From Roseiarcus sp963741845 (GTDB lineage: Bacteria; Pseudomonadota; Alphaproteobacteria; Rhizobiales; Beijerinckiaceae), in assembly GCA_963741845.1 (NCBI GenBank), contig CAVUJV010000033.1:1-64000 (forward strand): a DNA stretch of 64,000 bases, read 5' to 3'. This document shows, piece by piece, positions 8,174 to 18,500 of this stretch; positions within the stretch are counted from its first letter, which is position 1; each line of letters starts with the position of its first letter. The notes beneath the pieces were generated by a model. It had not been told where the DNA came from and searched no databases. It saw nothing but the letters and a program-made list of their open reading frames with translations. A program made the position numbers and the translations under genes.

Positions 8174-9127
8174 GACGACGTGCTGGTGAAAGTCCACAAG
8201 ACCGGCATCTGCGGCACCGACGTCCATATCTTCAACTGGGACGAGTGGGCGCAGAAGACGATCCCGACGCCCATGACGATCGGCCACGAATATGCGGGCG
8301 AGATCGCCGCGGTCGGCGCCAATGTGAAGCGGCTCGGCATCGGCCAGCGCGTCTCGGGCGAGGGCCACGTGATCGGCATGCGCAGCCGCGCCGCGCGCGG
8401 CGGGCGCTATCACCTCGACCCGGAGACGCGGGGCATCGGGGTCAATATCCCGGGCGCCTTCGCCGACTATGTGCGCGTGCCCGCCTTCAACATCGTGCCC
8501 TTGCCCGACGACGTGGACGACGAACTCGGCGCCATCCTCGATCCGCTCGGCAACGCGGTGCATACCGCGCTCTCCTTCGATCTCGTCGGCGAGGACGTGC
8601 TGATCACCGGCGCGGGGCCGATCGGCATCATGGCGGGGGCGGTCGCGCGCCATGTGGGCGCGCGGCATGTCGTCATCACCGACGTCAATCCGAAGCGGCT
8701 GAAGCTTGCGGGCGAGGTCGCCGACGTCGTTCCGGTCGACGTCTCGAAGGAAGACCTCAAGGCCGTGATGGCCCGCCTGAAGATGACGGAAGGGTTCGAC
8801 GTGGCGCTCGAAATGAGCGGCGCGCCGGCCGCCTTCGACCAGCTCTTCAACTCGGTCGTGGTCGGGGGCAGGGTGGCGCTGCTCGGCCTGCCGTCGAAGC
8901 CGACGCCGGTCGACTGGAACAAGGTCATCTTCAGGCAGCTGACGCTCAAGGGCATCTATGGCCGCGAAATGTTCGAGACCTGGCACAAGATGATCGCCAT
9001 GCTCGAAAGCGGGCTCGACGTGCGGAAGGTCATCACCCACCGCCTGCCGGCCGCGCAGTTCCTCGAAGGCTTCGAAACGATGCGGCGGGGCGATTCGGGC
9101 AAGATCGTGCTGGACTGGACGGCCTGA
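8099..9127 (+). CDS. tdh: L-threonine 3-dehydrogenase, structural-zinc-less form
   Basis: The NAD-dependent enzyme oxidises L-threonine to 2-amino-3-ketobutyrate in the cytoplasm. At 342 residues it is normal length. The catalytic zinc region GICGTDVH (Cys about 38) and TIGHEYAGE are present, as are the Rossmann motif ITGAGPIGIM and the conserved GIYGREMFETW near the C-terminus. The lobe that holds four structural-zinc cysteines in the E. coli enzyme (CGHCRNC...C) reads GMRSRAARGGRYHLD here, with none of the four. No kbl partner is adjacent. The start has a ggaaactcc leader and the frame is intact. Confidence 0.9.
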   Translation: MRALVKEKPEPGLWLRDQPVPEIGPDDVLVKVHKTGICGTDVHIFNWDEWAQKTIPTPMTIGHEYAGEIAAVGANVKRLGIGQRVSGEGHVIGMRSRAARGGRYHLDPETRGIGVNIPGAFADYVRVPAFNIVPLPDDVDDELGAILDPLGNAVHTALSFDLVGEDVLITGAGPIGIMAGAVARHVGARHVVITDVNPKRLKLAGEVADVVPVDVSKEDLKAVMARLKMTEGFDVALEMSGAPAAFDQLFNSVVVGGRVALLGLPSKPTPVDWNKVIFRQLTLKGIYGREMFETWHKMIAMLESGLDVRKVITHRLPAAQFLEGFETMRRGDSGKIVLDWTA

Positions 9128-9425
9128 GCGCCACATTATCACTTGCCAAGGTGTGTATATTATGCCAGCATTTAATGAGTGAGCTGGGATGGTCTTTAAG
9201 CACAGAAGGGGGCGTGCGGACCGGTCAAAAACGCAATACCGCCATAAATCGCAATCGAAGTCGGGTGACGCCAATTGCAGGCGTAATGCGCCAACGTAGG
9301 CCGAAGCTAACGACTGAGAATTCAGGGAAGCCGACAGGGGATTATACGTTGGTTTCACAAGTATCGATGCAGGGCGCCGCAAAATTTCGCGTCGCCTGGT
9401 GGATGTTTGAATTCTGGAGAGTTCA
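9128..9425. other. Intergenic region upstream of the signalling genes
   Basis: About 300 bp of lower GC content than its neighbours. I see no convincing gene, RNA or terminator hairpin in it. It presumably holds the promoter for the Hpt and response regulator pair. Confidence 0.4.
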
Positions 9426-9887
9426 TTGAATTCGGGGGAGCTCTTTAAGCTCAAATGCGGTTCGATCAAGGATCAGACCCATCTGGGCGTTAATCGCCAG
9501 GACTGCGCGGCGCTTACCGAAAGTGAGACGAAACTCGCCTCAGGTGGACGCGCCGTGTTCCGTCATCCTTTGCTGGGATCGATCGGCGACGACGCTGTTG
9601 TGTGCGTCGCCAGGGAGTTTGCCTCCGATCTCGAGGCGGCGATCGCCCGGCTCGAAGAAGGCGATGCCGGCGAGGCCTGTCGCGCGGTGCACGCGATCAT
9701 TACAGGCGCAATCCTCTTCGGTCATACCGCGCTCGCGGATGCCTGCCGCAGACTCGAGGACGCGATCGTCGAAGACATCGACCACGCCGCCGCCGCCCGC
9801 GAACTCAGCGTTCAATTGCATGCCGCGCTTCGCGATCACGGCGAGACGTATGAAATCGTGACCCGCGCTCAACCGGTGCGACAATGA
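9426..9887 (+). CDS. Hpt-domain-like phosphotransfer protein
   Basis: This protein of about 153 residues carries, over residues 55-140, a helical pattern like histidine phosphotransfer domains: a run with AVHAIITGAILFGHTALADA followed by CRRLEDAI, which resembles the usual 'H-x-L-K-G-x-x-x-x-x-G' helix and second 'L..C..LE' helix. The classical HxLKG is degenerate (HAIITG), so the phosphorylatable His is likely the one in AVHAI. The TTG start is doubtful; the first 40 residues look unstructured. It overlaps the response regulator start by ATGA, implying coupled translation and a shared phosphorelay. Confidence 0.55.
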   Translation: MNSGELFKLKCGSIKDQTHLGVNRQDCAALTESETKLASGGRAVFRHPLLGSIGDDAVVCVAREFASDLEAAIARLEEGDAGEACRAVHAIITGAILFGHTALADACRRLEDAIVEDIDHAAAARELSVQLHAALRDHGETYEIVTRAQPVRQ

Positions 9888-10543
9888 CGATACACGAAGA
9901 GGCGTTCCACGGGACTGCTCTCGTTGCGGAAGACCATTCCCTCTATCGGATGGGGCTGGCCAATCTCCTCGCAAGTCAGTGCGGTTTTACGACCGTACAC
10001 GAGGCCTCGTCCCTCGAGGCCGCCCTGCGACGGCTTGGCGAAGACAAAACAATCTGCTTTGCCACCTTCGACCTCGACATGCCCGGAATGAACAACGGAT
10101 CGGGCCTCCTGACCGTCCGCCGCGCAGCGCCCAATCTGCTTATCGTGGTCGTATCGGCGAGCGAAAACCGCCGCCACATTATCGCCTCGCTCATCGCCGG
10201 CGTGCATGGCTATGTGACGAAATCCCTGGACACGACCGATCTCGTGGAGGCGTTCAGACAAGTCATTTCGGGTCGCATCTTCGTGCCATGGTCGGTGTCG
10301 GAATCGCCCGCCGCGCCCGAGGCGACGTTCGCGTCCACAGCAGGCGGCGTCGAGCCCGCAGGGAGCCGCCTGACGGAGCGGCAGCAGGAGATCTTTCGCC
10401 TCCTGCGGCTGAAGCGATCGAACAAGGAGATCGCGCGCGAGCTGGGCGTTACCGAGAACACCGTGAAGGTTCATACGGTCGCTCTCTATCGAGCGCTCGG
10501 AATGAAAGGCCGGGGCGACGCGATGTCCATCAAGGTCGATTAG
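9884..10543 (+). CDS. NarL/LuxR-type response regulator
   Basis: A 219-residue cytoplasmic DNA-binding response regulator. The receiver domain spans about residues 10-125: acidic pocket VAEDH, phospho-acceptor Asp in FDLDMPGM, and Lys in YVTKS. A LuxR-type helix-turn-helix follows (about 158-215: LTERQQEIFRLL then SNKEIARELGVTENTVKVH). It overlaps the Hpt-like gene by four bases and is followed after about 50 bp by the hybrid kinase, so the three genes probably form one phosphorelay. Targets are unknown; the RTX peroxidase gene downstream is a candidate. Confidence 0.92.
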   Translation: MTIHEEAFHGTALVAEDHSLYRMGLANLLASQCGFTTVHEASSLEAALRRLGEDKTICFATFDLDMPGMNNGSGLLTVRRAAPNLLIVVVSASENRRHIIASLIAGVHGYVTKSLDTTDLVEAFRQVISGRIFVPWSVSESPAAPEATFASTAGGVEPAGSRLTERQQEIFRLLRLKRSNKEIARELGVTENTVKVHTVALYRALGMKGRGDAMSIKVD

Positions 10544-10594
10544 GCAGGTCGGGGCGAGGCTCCGAAACTTTCTCTGAAGCGGCTGGAGGAGGTC

Positions 10595-12151
10595 TTGGGC
10601 AACGCGGGCAATGGCTCGATCTTGATCGACGCGGCTCTGCACGCCGTCACCTCGATTGCCGTCTTCTCGATCCCGGTTTTGCTCGTCACCATTTTTTCGA
10701 ATCGCCAGACATGGTCTGTCGGTCAGGCCATGCGGATTCTTGTTGCGACATCGCTGCTATGCAACGTCCTTCTCGCCGCTTTGTTTGCGCCCGTGGGCGC
10801 CTGGGACGGCGAAATCGACGTCACAGAGGCGGTCTCGGCGGCGACTGCGCTCAGCGCCGCGGCCGGACTGTGGATCGTCTTTGCGCGAAATTGGCCGCCC
10901 TGGGCGGCGACGGCGAAGGTTCGCACGGCAGCGCGCAGCGCGAGCATGGCGGCTGTCGATCCGTCCCCGGCGCGCCCTCCGGCGCCGGAAAAGACAGGCG
11001 CCAATGAGGAGAAGCCGAACTTCCTGGCCACGCTCGGCCACGAGATCCGTACCTCGCTTACGGGCGTTGTCGGGTACACGGAGCTCCTGCTGCAGAGCCG
11101 GGGCATCAAGGGACCGGACCGCAATCACCTTGAGCACGTGCGAACGTCGTCGAATTCCCTGCTTACGCTCGTGAACGACCTGCTCGATCTGTCGAAAATC
11201 GAGGCGGGCAAGGCCAAGCTTCAACGTATTCCGTTCTCTCCCGCGGCGATCGCTCGCGAGGCGGCAGGCGCGGTTTCAACGGACGCCGCCCGCAAGGGCC
11301 TCGGCCTCGAGACGATCATCGAAGAATCGACGCCGGACGCCGTCGAAGGCGATCCGGACCGGATCCGCCAGGTGCTGCTCAACCTCCTCGTAAACGCCGT
11401 GAAGTTTACTCCGTCGGGCCGGGTTACGTTGATCGTGAGCCGGTTGCCTTCGCCTTTCCACGAGCGACTACGCTTCGAGGTGCGCGATACCGGCATCGGA
11501 ATTTCCCGGCAGCACCAGGGGCGGTTGTTCGAACCGTTCAGTCGCGTCGAAGACATGCCGCTTGGGGCGCCGGGCACGGGCCTTGGCCTGGCGATCTGCA
11601 AAGGTCTTGTCGAGTCGATGGGCGGAAAGATCAGCGTCGAGAGCGAAGAAGGCGCCGGCGCGCGCTTCTGGTTCGAGTCGCCGCTTCCCGAGGCGGATCC
11701 CGCAAGCCTGTCGCCATGCGACTGCCGCCAACAGTCTCCACAGACTCGGGCCGACCGGCTTGCCGCGCGTGTCCTTGTCGTCGACGACGTGTCGATGAAT
11801 CGCATGCTCGTGTCCCGTGTTCTGGAAACCCTGGGCCACACGGTCGCGCTTGCGCATGACGGGCGCGAAGCAATTTCGCGCGTCCGCGCCGAGCGCTTCG
11901 ACCTCGTGCTCATGGATCTTCGCATGCCCGACATGGATGGCATAGCGGCGACTCGCGCCATCCGGGCGCTCGAAGGGCCGGCGAGCCGCGCGCCGATCTA
12001 TGCGCTGACCGCCAATGTACGGTCCCAGGAAATCGCCGCCTGCCGCGAAGCCGGATTGAACGGCTTCCTCGCAAAACCATTCCGTCTGGAGGAACTTCAG
12101 GCGCTGGTCGCGAAGACGATCGCCGATGGGCGCCACGCGCAGAACTGGTGA
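10595..12151 (+). CDS. Hybrid sensor histidine kinase with C-terminal receiver
   Basis: This 518-residue inner-membrane kinase begins with three hydrophobic segments (about residues 14-33, 47-68, 83-100), a linker, then HisKA with LGHEIRTSLTG (phospho-His about 151), HATPase with NLLVNAVKFTP (N box), DTGIGIS (G1) and GTGLGLAI (G2), and a receiver (about 395-510) with phospho-Asp in LMDLRMPDMDG. No periplasmic sensor domain is visible, so sensing is likely by the membrane helices. The TTG start after ggaggaggtc leaves very short spacing, so the true start may differ slightly. A separate Hpt-like protein is encoded two genes upstream, as expected for a hybrid kinase relay. Confidence 0.9.
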   Translation: MGNAGNGSILIDAALHAVTSIAVFSIPVLLVTIFSNRQTWSVGQAMRILVATSLLCNVLLAALFAPVGAWDGEIDVTEAVSAATALSAAAGLWIVFARNWPPWAATAKVRTAARSASMAAVDPSPARPPAPEKTGANEEKPNFLATLGHEIRTSLTGVVGYTELLLQSRGIKGPDRNHLEHVRTSSNSLLTLVNDLLDLSKIEAGKAKLQRIPFSPAAIAREAAGAVSTDAARKGLGLETIIEESTPDAVEGDPDRIRQVLLNLLVNAVKFTPSGRVTLIVSRLPSPFHERLRFEVRDTGIGISRQHQGRLFEPFSRVEDMPLGAPGTGLGLAICKGLVESMGGKISVESEEGAGARFWFESPLPEADPASLSPCDCRQQSPQTRADRLAARVLVVDDVSMNRMLVSRVLETLGHTVALAHDGREAISRVRAERFDLVLMDLRMPDMDGIAATRAIRALEGPASRAPIYALTANVRSQEIAACREAGLNGFLAKPFRLEELQALVAKTIADGRHAQNW

Positions 12152-12541
12152 AACACGGACGCACGAGCCCGTGGTCCCGGCGGACTAATCCAGGCATTAG
12201 TTCCCCGATTAGCGCGGAACAGTAGGCCGCTAACGCGACGATCCATCTTGGCGGGAACGCCGGACGGATGCAGTGTTATTTGCGGAGAGAGACCGATCAT
12301 CGATCGGTTGGAGCGCACCGCAAGGCGCGCTGACGAATTCATCGAGTGGGGACTGCGATGAAACGATCCCAATCTTCAATTTAGCCCGCCGCCTGGATGA
12401 GCAAATCGCTCGTCCTTGAGACAAATCTCCTCGCGCGCCGGGATCCAACCTTCGAATTCGAGTTTCGATTTCTGTCTTGCGCAACGCAAGGCGGTCACGC
12501 GCGCGTGTCGGTCATATTGCCAAATCGCATGAGGTTACGCC
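12152..12541. other. Intergenic region before the RTX peroxidase, with a palindrome
   Basis: About 390 bp with no credible gene. It contains a perfect 7-bp inverted repeat, accgatc-atc-gatcggt (12292-12308), that could be a regulator site for the secreted peroxidase gene. No clear promoter boxes stand out. Confidence 0.4.
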
Positions 12542-15500
12542 ATGTCGCAAGCTCTCAAGCCCTTCCTGATCGACCTCGCCGACGTTGCGTTCATACTCTA
12601 CCAGGTCACGTTTCCCACGATCAAAATCATTCGCTACGACGCGAGCGGGGCCGCCATATTCGGCTATGTCGACAAGAGCGGAAACACGCACGAACTGGGC
12701 GCGATTGGGGCATTCGACCCGACACTCGTCATCTACGACAATCCCTCGGATCCGACCGATCCGTTGAACAACCTGCCGCTCTACAACGGCCCGCGCGACT
12801 ATCAGGGTCTCCGCAACGTCACCGGCTTTCTCAACAATCTGATCGACGGACAGCAAACATGGGGCGCCACGGACAGTCTGTTCCTGCGACTGGTTCCGCA
12901 CGATTATTCTCACTATGTGCAGGAGAATCTGGCCAACGCCGCTCTCAATCCGGCGAACCACTCCTTCGTCGCCTATGATCCGGTCACGCATACATTCATC
13001 CCGGTGACCAATGGCGTGACGAGCCAGGCGGACTATTCCAATCCGTTCGCCAACGTCGTCGACTATACGCCGCGCATGATCTCGCAGACCGTCACGTCGT
13101 CGCTCGGCGCCGGTCCGACCGCGGATCCGTCGAACACCGCCATGCAGCGATCGATCGACGCCGATATGGAAACGTCGACAGCGACCTACGACATCAAAGA
13201 TCCGCTCACCGGGAGCGTGATCGAATCCAGCCACACGGAAACCTACGTCGAGAACGTCAATTCGGTGGCGTTGGACCCGCCCTACAGCGGCTGGTTCGTT
13301 CTGTTCGGCCAATTTTTCGATCACGGCCTCGATTTCATCGCCAAACCCGGAAATGGTCCGACGATCGAAATTCCGTTGGCGACGACCGATCCGCTCTACG
13401 GCACGATCGGGCCGGACGGACAGCTCGTCACGTCCATCACGATCAACCGCGCGACGCCGGCCCCGGGCACAGGGACCGACCCGACGGCGAATCCGGCGCA
13501 GTATGTCAACAATACGTCGCCCTATATCGATCAGAGCCAGACCTACGGCTCGATCGACCAGATCACGCTGCTCCTGCGCGAATGGGTGTCCGACCCGAAC
13601 CATCCCGGCCAGTTCATTCCCGGCTCGCAACTGTTCGATGGACACACCGTCAAACCCTATCAGAGCCAGGTTTTCGATGACGCGGGCAATGCGGCGGACG
13701 GAACGGGTCTCACCACCCGCACGTTGCCGACGCTCAACGAATTGCGCGCGCATCTGCGAAACACCGGTCGCGCCGATCTGACCTGGGAAGACATTTCCGA
13801 CTACCGCATCCGCGACGCGAGCGGGCAGATCTGGGATTCGGACCCCAACACGGCCGGCGTTCAGTCGGTCGGCAGCGGCGAACCGATCCTGCTCGACAAT
13901 CTGCCCCGGTTTGACGAGCGCACCACAGATCCTCAAACCACCGGCCATATCAGCCAGACCGCCGTCGATGCGCTCAACTCGGCTTTGGCGGCGGCCGGAT
14001 CGACGGCCCCCGTCCTCGGTTTCGATGGCGCAGGCCAGTTGACGGACGGAACCTACGCCGGTCTCGCCGCGCTGATCGTGAATGGCTGGGTCGACCCTTC
14101 GACCATGACCATTACAGCTTCCGACCCTGCGGTTCACGCCGCGGTCGGAGAAGTGCTCCTCGAATCGCTCGGCGACCACTACATCGCCGGCGACGGCCGG
14201 GCGAACGAGAACTTCGGTCTGACCACCCTGCACCATGTGTTCCACGAAGACCACAACGTCCAGCGCGTGAATCTCGAAACGTCGATCCTGATCCAGTCGC
14301 ACGCGGCCGATATCAACAAGTGGCAGGTCGCAGTCTCGGGGTCGGCGCCATCGAATTCCCATATCGGCGCATCCGCCGGTCATTACGTGGCTGTCGACGG
14401 CGTCGTTGCGCAGGATTCCGACGGCAATCTCTTCGTCGCCGGGGCTGGCGACACGCTGGCGACCGGATCGACCTTCCTTTTCAGCGACGGCGTCAAGGTC
14501 TCGGCCGCCGGCAGCTATACGGATGCCTCCGGCTACATCTCCTGGGACCAGGACAAGCTTTTCAACGGCACGAAACTGATTGTCGAGATGGAGTATCAGC
14601 ACGTCGCGATTGATCAATATGCGCGACTGGTGACGCCCGATCTGCCTGAATTCGTGACCTATGACTCGACCATCAACGCCAACATTTCGATGGAATACGC
14701 GGAGTCCGCATTCCGCTTCGGCCATTCGCAGCTGCGCGATACGATCGATGGGCTCGATCCGAACAATGTCGTCACCGGCCAAATCCAGCATTACGCGCTT
14801 GCTACGGCGTTTCTGACGCCGGCGGCGTTCGCCGCGGTCGGTCCGGGCGCGATCGTCGAAGGCATGACGCACCAGGTCGGCAACGAGACCGACGAATTCG
14901 TCACGCCCGCGGTGCAGCAGAGCCTCCTTGGACAGCCGCTCGACCTCGCCGCGATCAATATCGCCCGGGGCCGCGACCTCGGCATTCCCACGCTCAACGA
15001 AACGCGCAAGGCGCTTTATGACGCCATTGTCGCCGAGCGGCTTGCCGGCGGCGTGCAGGCTCAGGCGCATGCCAAGATCGATCTTGGCTCGCTCAAGCCC
15101 TACAGCAGCTGGGACGATTTCCAGGCCAGTCTGGCGCATCCGGAATCGATTGTGAACCTCATCGCGGCCTATTCGTTCGATGGCGATACGACGAAAGCGC
15201 AACTGGTTCTCGATCTGGCGTCCTCCGGGACGGACATTCCCAACGCTTACGGCTGGACCGCGACGGACGCCGCCAAGTTCATGGCGAACGCGTACGGGAC
15301 GGGCGAGACCCCCGCCATCGCGGGCGCCGGCAATTTCAACCAGATCGATCTTTGGCTCGGCGGACTGGCGGAAAGCCACGTCATCGGCGGCAAGCTCGGC
15401 CCGACGTTCAACGCCATCTTCGAAGATCAGATGGAACGGTTGATGGACGGCGATCGCTTCTACTATCTCTATCGTCTGTTCGGCGCGCTGCCGACGACCC

Positions 15501-18500
15501 TCAATCTGAACGAATCGATCACGCTGGAGCAATTCAAGGACGTCATCGAACGAACCACGGGCACGCAATATCTGAACGGCGATGTGATGACCTACGCCGA
15601 CAGCTATGTGTCGCTCTATCTCCCTCCGGACGACGCCATCGGCGATCCGACGGTCGTCTCCTCGCTGAGCCCGATGGGCTTGAAGATCGATCAGATCGAC
15701 CACAAGTACGGAACCATCTCCGACGAACTCGGCAAAGGCGTCTACTCCGCGAGCGGCAATTCCATCGCTCTGAACGGACAGGCCTTCAAGACGCTGACGG
15801 CCGCGGACGGCTATAAGGATGCGGACGGCGTCCTCATCACCGGCAGCTATATCTTCGACGCGCGGCCAACAAGCTCCGTCACCGATCTGAACGGCAATTT
15901 CGTGTCCGGCTACAATGCCCATGAGGTCGTGGTCGGAACGGACTATGCGGATTATATCGACGGCGGCGATGGCGACGATACGATCTACGGCGGCGCGGGC
16001 AACGACATTCTCGTCGGCAACGGCGGCGGCGATCATGTCTACGGCGGCGACGGCAATGACCTGATCTTCGGCGGCGGCGGCACGGCTGGCGCGGACGTCG
16101 AGGATTTCCTCGACGGAGGCGCCGGCGACGACGTCATCTATGGCGGCGTCAACAACGGCGCCACCGAAATCCTGATCGCCGGCGACGGCAACGACTTCCT
16201 TTATGGCGAGGCCGGAATCGACGAGGGTTACGGCGGTCGCGGCGACGACTATATCGACCTGGGCTCCGACACCGACGTCGGCTTTGGCGACGACGGCAAT
16301 GATTACCTGTTTGGCGGCGAAGGGCCGGACGAGCTGCACGGCGGCAATGGCGACGACATTGTCGACGGCGGCTCGGGAACCGACAAGGTGCTCGGCGAGA
16401 ACGGCGACGACATTCTGTTCGGCGGCATCGGCGGCGGCGTGACGCAGGGCGACAGCGACGAACTGGTCGGCGACGAGCAGGGCGTGGACGATGGTTTCGA
16501 CCTCGCGAACTATTCGAACAGCTCGATCCAGCTCGACGTCGCCGCGGATCTGACGCAGCAGAACGTGCAGGCCGCGCCCGGCACGGCGCACGGCTTCCAG
16601 CCGTTCAACGACTACTACTCCGGCGTCAACGGCGTGGTCGGCTCGAAGTTCGGAGACATCCTGATCGGCGACGACGCGGTCGACGCGACCGATCCAGTCG
16701 CCGGAACGCCGATCTCATTCGCCAACTGGCTCGTCGGCGGCTCGGGCAGCGACAATCTGCGCGGCAACGGCGGCAACGACGTGATCGTCGGCGGTTCCAT
16801 CAAGATCTCGCAGTTGATCGGCACGTATCAGGATTTCGTCGGCGGCTCGTGGGTCGCCGACCCTTACACGAGCACTGTCGGCGGCGCGAGCCATCGCGCC
16901 GATCCAGCCGCCACGCTGATGGGGGGCATCCTCGATTGGGCGTCGCTTGGCGGAGCCTTCGACAAGCATTTCACCGAACTTCTGAAATCGAAGGCGCGCA
17001 AGGATTTCCTGCTCGGCGACAGCGGGACGGACAGCGGAAGCACCGACACCGCCGGCTATAGCGGCAATCTCAGCGACTACACGTTCGTCGCGCTCGACGC
17101 GAGCGGCAATGTCATCAACGCTCCGCTGGCGAACATCGGCGCGGTGTTCGCAGTCGAGGTCACGGACCACGGCGGCGGGACCCCGAGAACGCTCGATGGC
17201 ACGGACCTGGTCCTCGGAGTTGAAAAGTTCCAGTTTGCGGACGGAACGAAGACGCTTGCGCAAGTGCTCGACAGCAGGCCGACAGGATCGCTGGTCTTCA
17301 CGGTGGAAGACACCCTGACGAGCGCGAGCGGCGTAGCGAATCCCGCGAACGCCGCGCGATTCACGCCCGTGAGCGCGCTCTTCGACGCCGACAACATTTC
17401 GGGCCTCAATCCGACGGGCGCGGTGACAACCGGCGTTGCCTTCAGTTGGGTCATACCCGTTGGGACGCCAGCCGCCACAGCGAGCGTGGATGGTTCTGGC
17501 CGGCTTGTGCTGCATACGACGGCCGGGCTGCTCATCACGGAAAAGGGCGCCTATACCGACGCCAATGGCACGCCGGAAACCGCTTCTACGACCTATAACT
17601 TCATCGTCGGGTCGTCCGCAGCTAACACGCTTACGGGCGCCAATGTCCTGAACCCGGGCGGCGGCACGTATGGCGACGTCCTCGTCGGCCTGGCGGGCGC
17701 CGACACTCTGAACGGCGGCGCCGGCGACGATCGTCTTTATGGCGGGGCCGCAAACGACACGCTGAACGGGGGCGCCGGAAACGACAACCTCGACGGCGGC
17801 GCGGGAAACGACCTGGCGGTCTATTCAGGCGCGGCGGCGGCAGCGACCTTCGGTCTCAGCGGCGCAAACCTCACGGTCACGACCGCGGCCGGCGGAACCG
17901 ACACGCTCGCCAATATCGAGCGTCTCACATTCGGCCCAACGACGTTCAATCTGTCTTACGGATCGGACACCGCCAATGACACGCGAAATGGCACGGGCGT
18001 TGCAGACCTCCTTCTCGGGTTTGGCGGCGCCGATATGCTGAACGGAGCCGGCGGCGCCGATGTTCTGATTGGCGGGGCGGGCGCCGACACGTTGAACGGA
18101 GGCGCGGGCGCCGACGTCATGATCGGCGGAGCGGACAACGACACTTATGTGGTCGACAATGCTCTCGACGTCGTCACCGAAAACGCGAACGAGGGCACGG
18201 ACCTCGTCCAGGCGAACATCAACAATTACACGCTGGCCGCCAATGTCGAGAATCTGACCCTCATGGGCGGCGCGGGCTGGACCGGGACGGGCAACGCGCT
18301 CGACAACATCATCCTCGGCAATTCGGGGAGCAACACTCTGACCGGCGGCGGCGGAAACGACACGATCAACGGCGGAAACGGGAACGACACGCTGATCGGC
18401 GGAAACGGAAACGACAGGCTGATCGGCGGCGCTGGCGGGGACACGCTGAACGGCGGGGCAGGCAACGACACCTATGCCTATTCGGTTCTGAGTGAATCGC

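Noticed and set aside
12397..12978. A 193-codon plus-strand frame before and over the peroxidase start
   Set aside because: It overlaps the true gene in another frame and has no recognisable features.
12512..16591. A 1359-codon open frame on the minus strand
   Set aside because: It is an antisense shadow of the RTX peroxidase. Its composition follows the codon bias of the plus-strand gene and it shows no domain motifs.
15949..18475. Tandem repeats as a CRISPR-like or satellite array
   Set aside because: The 27-base periodicity encodes in-frame RTX nonapeptides in an open reading frame; there are no conserved repeats with unique spacers.
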